Below the pieces are notes generated by a model. It was not told the DNA's origin and did not search any database. It saw only the letters and a program-made list of their open reading frames with translations. Below are positions 61,883 through 64,000 of a stretch of 64,000 bases of DNA, piece after piece (position 1 is the first letter of the stretch; the number at the start of each line of letters is the position of its first letter). The translations under genes were made by a program, and so were the position numbers. The DNA is from Afifella aestuarii (GTDB lineage: Bacteria; Pseudomonadota; Alphaproteobacteria; Rhizobiales; Afifellaceae), in the NCBI RefSeq assembly GCF_004023665.1, contig NZ_SAUF01000005.1:434001-498000 (forward strand), given 5' to 3'.

Positions 61883-61907
61883 AAAACGCCGGGCAAGAGC
61901 GCCCGGC
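61883..61907 (-). terminator. Terminator-like hairpin in the ppiD leader (minus strand)
   Basis: A perfect 7-bp stem (61888-61894 with 61901-61907), 6-base loop, and five A at 61883-61887 that read as a T tract on the minus strand. It lies 21-45 bases before the ppiD start, between the divergent ppiD and tpiA genes. It could attenuate ppiD-trp transcription or stop antisense transcripts. Confidence 0.6.
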
Positions 61908-61984
61908 CCGCGCATCATAGGCATCGGTCGGTGCCCTGCCAAGCACAGCGCCGCCGCCACTTCAACCCACAGGGACGACGCATC

Positions 61985-62749
61985 ATGAAATGGGTGATCG
62001 GCAATTGGAAAATGAACGGCCTTTCGGAGAGCCTTCATGAGGCCCGTTCGATCGGAGACGGCATCGGCGGCTGGACCGGCAAAGTCGTTTCCATGGTCTG
62101 CCCGCCCGCGACTTTGATTGCACGCATGGCCATGCATTGCGCTGGCACGGCTCTGGAATTCGGGGGCCAGGACTGCCATGCGAAAGCCTCAGGCGCGCAT
62201 ACCGGGGATATCGCCGCCGAAATGCTGCATGACGCGGGTGCGCGCGCAGTGATTCTCGGACATTCGGAACGCCGCACGGATCATGGCGAGACCAGTGAAC
62301 AGGTGCGCGCGAAGGTCGATGCTGCATGGCGCGCTGCCCTGACGCCGATCGTCTGCGTCGGCGAAGTCGAAGCGGAGCGGGATGCGGGCCGTGCCGAAGC
62401 CGTGGTGGAAGAACAGCTCGCCGCCTCCCTGCCAGATGCTCTTCCCACCCAGGAGAACGAAGACCTGATCGTCGCCTATGAGCCGGTCTGGGCGATCGGC
62501 ACCGGCCGTGTACCGACCGAGGCCGATATCGGTGCCATGCACGGCCAGATTCGCGCGCATCTTGTGAAGCGCTACGGCGAAGCGGGTCACCGCGTCCCGA
62601 TCCTTTACGGCGGCTCGATGAAGCCGGACAACGCCAAGGCGATCATGTCCATCGCCGACGTCGATGGCGGTCTTGTCGGCGGCGCGAGCCTCAAGGCTGA
62701 GAGCTTCCTGGCGATCGCTGAAGCGGCTGCGGCAGCAGAAGCGGCCTAA
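61985..62749 (+). CDS. tpiA: Triose-phosphate isomerase
   Basis: Glycolytic TIM-barrel enzyme (254 residues) that interconverts dihydroxyacetone phosphate and glyceraldehyde 3-phosphate. Catalytic residues: Lys9 (GNWKMNG), His93 (ILGHSERR), Glu166 (VAYEPVWAIGTG), with the phosphate loop ILYGGSMKPDN. The start is a few residues shorter than in many relatives, but AGGGA upstream of ATG 61985 supports it. It is divergent from ppiD. Confidence 0.96.
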   Translation: MKWVIGNWKMNGLSESLHEARSIGDGIGGWTGKVVSMVCPPATLIARMAMHCAGTALEFGGQDCHAKASGAHTGDIAAEMLHDAGARAVILGHSERRTDHGETSEQVRAKVDAAWRAALTPIVCVGEVEAERDAGRAEAVVEEQLAASLPDALPTQENEDLIVAYEPVWAIGTGRVPTEADIGAMHGQIRAHLVKRYGEAGHRVPILYGGSMKPDNAKAIMSIADVDGGLVGGASLKAESFLAIAEAAAAAEAA

Positions 62750-62816
62750 CCGCCTTTAAGTCGACACCGGCCTCGTGTAGAAGGCCGACCAAATTCCAAA
62801 AACGGCAATTGATCTG

Positions 62817-63542
62817 ATGACTACTGTTGTGATCGTCATCCACCTGATGGTGGTTTTGGCCATGATCGCCCTTGTACTCCTGCAGCGCTCGGAAGGCGGT
62901 GCGCTCGGCATCGGCGGGGGCGGCGGCATGATGAGCGGCCGCAGCGCCGGCAATCTTCTGACGCGCTCGACGGCAATTCTGGCTGCGGCGTTCTTCGCGA
63001 CTTCGATTGGGCTGACGGTCCTGGCGAGGCTCGATAGCGGGCCGAGCGACATCTTCGAACGCTTGCAGAACCGACCTGTCGCGCCTGCGACGACCACCGA
63101 GCCGAATGCGCCCGCGGCGCCTGCAGACACGTCCGGCGATCAGCCCGTGACGCCGCCGAGCGCGCCGAGCGGAGCGCAGGACGGACCGGGCGTCCTCGAC
63201 GCTCTGAAGAGCTTGTCGAACTCTCCGCAGCCGATGGAGCCAACGTCGCCTTCGACGTCCGGCCCGCAGACGCCTCCGGCTGAAACGCCCTCTGAGGCTC
63301 CTGCCGATACGGCGCCCGAGCAGACTGCTCCCGAACAGACATCTCCTGCGCCTTCGGATGCTTCGTCCGACGCATCGTCGGCAGGTGACAACACGGGTAG
63401 CCCGGCAAGCGAGGCATCGCCTTCGGACGAGGCTGCGCCGTCCAATGCGGAAACTCCGGCGAGCGAAGACGCCCAGTCGGGCTCCGGCAATTCGGCTGGT
63501 TCGGAGAATCCGGATCAGCCGCTCGGAGGCTCGGCCCAGTAA
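62817..63542 (+). CDS. secG: Protein translocase subunit SecG with a long acidic tail
   Basis: Small accessory subunit of the SecYEG channel. Residues 1-70 are a normal SecG: helix (VVIVIHLMVVLAMIALVLLQ), glycine-rich loop (GGALGIGGGGGMMSGRSAGN) and second helix (AILAAAFFATSIGLTVLARL). A tail of about 170 residues rich in Pro, Ala, Ser, Thr and Glu follows, with repeats of APEQT and SDASS type, ending in DQPLGGSAQ. SecG is usually 75-150 residues, so 241 is long. No ribosome site is visible before ATG 62817. A strong terminator follows. Confidence 0.93.
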   Translation: MTTVVIVIHLMVVLAMIALVLLQRSEGGALGIGGGGGMMSGRSAGNLLTRSTAILAAAFFATSIGLTVLARLDSGPSDIFERLQNRPVAPATTTEPNAPAAPADTSGDQPVTPPSAPSGAQDGPGVLDALKSLSNSPQPMEPTSPSTSGPQTPPAETPSEAPADTAPEQTAPEQTSPAPSDASSDASSAGDNTGSPASEASPSDEAAPSNAETPASEDAQSGSGNSAGSENPDQPLGGSAQ

Positions 63543-63599
63543 TGTCGTTTGTTTCCTGGGCACCTGCCGCGTTCACCGCGGCGGTGGTGCCTTTGCGTC

Positions 63600-63634
63600 A
63601 CAGCCGTGCCCTTCTGCACGGCTGTTTCATTTTC
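63600..63634 (+). terminator. Rho-independent terminator of secG
   Basis: A perfect 10-bp stem (63600-63609 with 63616-63625), 6-base loop, then TTCATTTT, 57 bases after the secG stop. Confidence 0.9.
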
Positions 63635-63675
63635 GACTCCACGAATCGTTCCAGCTTAGGTAAGCGTTGAGGCCC

Positions 63676-64000
63676 ATGGCGCGGTACATCTTCATCACCG
63701 GCGGCGTGGTCTCTTCCCTCGGCAAAGGTCTTGCATCCGCAGCGCTCGGCGCGCTGCTGCAGGCCCGTGGCTATAAGGTCCGCCTCCGCAAACTCGACCC
63801 GTATCTGAATGTGGATCCGGGTACGATGAGCCCCTATCAGCACGGCGAGGTCTTCGTGACCGACGACGGCGCTGAGACCGATCTCGATCTTGGCCATTAC
63901 GAGCGTTTCACCGGTCGCTCGGCCAATCAGCAGGACAACATCACGACCGGGCGGATTTATCAGGAAATCATCGCCAAGGAGCGTCGCGGCGACTATCTCG
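63676..64000 (+). CDS. pyrG: CTP synthase, N-terminal part (cut by window end)
   Basis: Makes CTP from UTP with glutamine as nitrogen donor. The first 108 residues are visible: the P-loop [17 protein letters not shown], the [29 protein letters not shown] stretch with magnesium ligands, and DLGHYERF. The amidotransferase domain lies beyond the window. ATG 63676 has TGAGG upstream. The gene follows the secG terminator. Confidence 0.97.
   Translation, partial: MARYIFITGGVVSSLGKGLASAALGALLQARGYKVRLRKLDPYLNVDPGTMSPYQHGEVFVTDDGAETDLDLGHYERFTGRSANQQDNITTGRIYQEIIAKERRGDYL

Noticed and set aside
61915-61986. Classic trp leader peptide
   Set aside because: The two Trp codons are five codons apart, there is no ribosome site or competing antiterminator stem, and the start lies on the tpiA start.

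Overview
This window is a 64 kb piece of an alphaproteobacterial chromosome, most likely from the order Hyphomicrobiales (Rhizobiales). I base that on gene content and order read from the sequence: lon-hupB-tRNA followed by a complete 14-subunit nuo operon; nuoN-birA-RNase J-methylmalonyl-CoA epimerase-DUF1467-proS-lolCD-dnaE; rpsB-tsf-pyrH-frr-uppS-cdsA-dxr-rseP-bamA-lpxD-fabZ-lpxA-lpxI-lpxB; and trpEGDC-moaC-moeA-lexA. Use of LpxI (not LpxH), a prolyl-tRNA synthetase of about 440 residues, and a GTTC-N7-GTTC LexA box fit the same group. I cannot name the genus. GC content is high (about 60%) and even, except for one AT-rich patch near 2.56 kb.

Layout. 1-1.9 kb: end of lon, HU, tRNA-Val(UAC) and tRNA-Asp(GUC). 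1.9-5.0 kb: the only clearly accessory-looking interval. It holds about 700 bases of hairpin-rich non-coding DNA, a VWA-RTX protein predicted to be secreted, and a CPBP-type membrane protease. 5.1-20.8 kb: nuoA-N, with three extra small reading frames between subunits and an internal hairpin after nuoI. 20.8-27.7 kb: biotin ligase, RNase J, epimerase, DUF1467, proS and the LolCD lipoprotein exporter. 27.7-28.3 kb: a non-coding block with a 32-codon membrane-peptide ORF and a compact structured element. 28.3-33.2 kb: a secreted phytase-like esterase, divergent from replicative polymerase dnaE. 33.3-48.1 kb: a long run of genes for translation (S2, EF-Ts, RRF), nucleotide supply (UMP kinase), isoprenoid and phospholipid precursors (UppS, CdsA, Dxr), outer-membrane assembly (RseP, BamA) and lipid A (LpxD, FabZ, LpxA, LpxI, LpxB). 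48.1-51.1 kb (minus strand): citrate synthase and glutamyl-tRNA synthetase. 51.1-53.4 kb: a ComEC-like channel. 53.4-61.9 kb (minus strand): PpiD-like foldase, trpEGDC, moaC, moeA and self-regulated lexA. 62.0-64.0 kb: tpiA, secG with a long tail, and the start of pyrG.

Most of the window is conserved housekeeping DNA. The parts that ordinary annotation does not explain are the VWA-RTX interval, the intercalated small ORFs of the nuo operon, the 32-residue membrane peptide with its neighbouring RNA-like fold, the tails on NuoE, S2 and SecG, and several terminator hairpins in unexpected places (inside nuo, directly before lpxD, inside lpxB, and in the ppiD-trp leader). I found no CRISPR array, insertion sequence, prophage or toxin-antitoxin pair, and no system that I can confidently call new.
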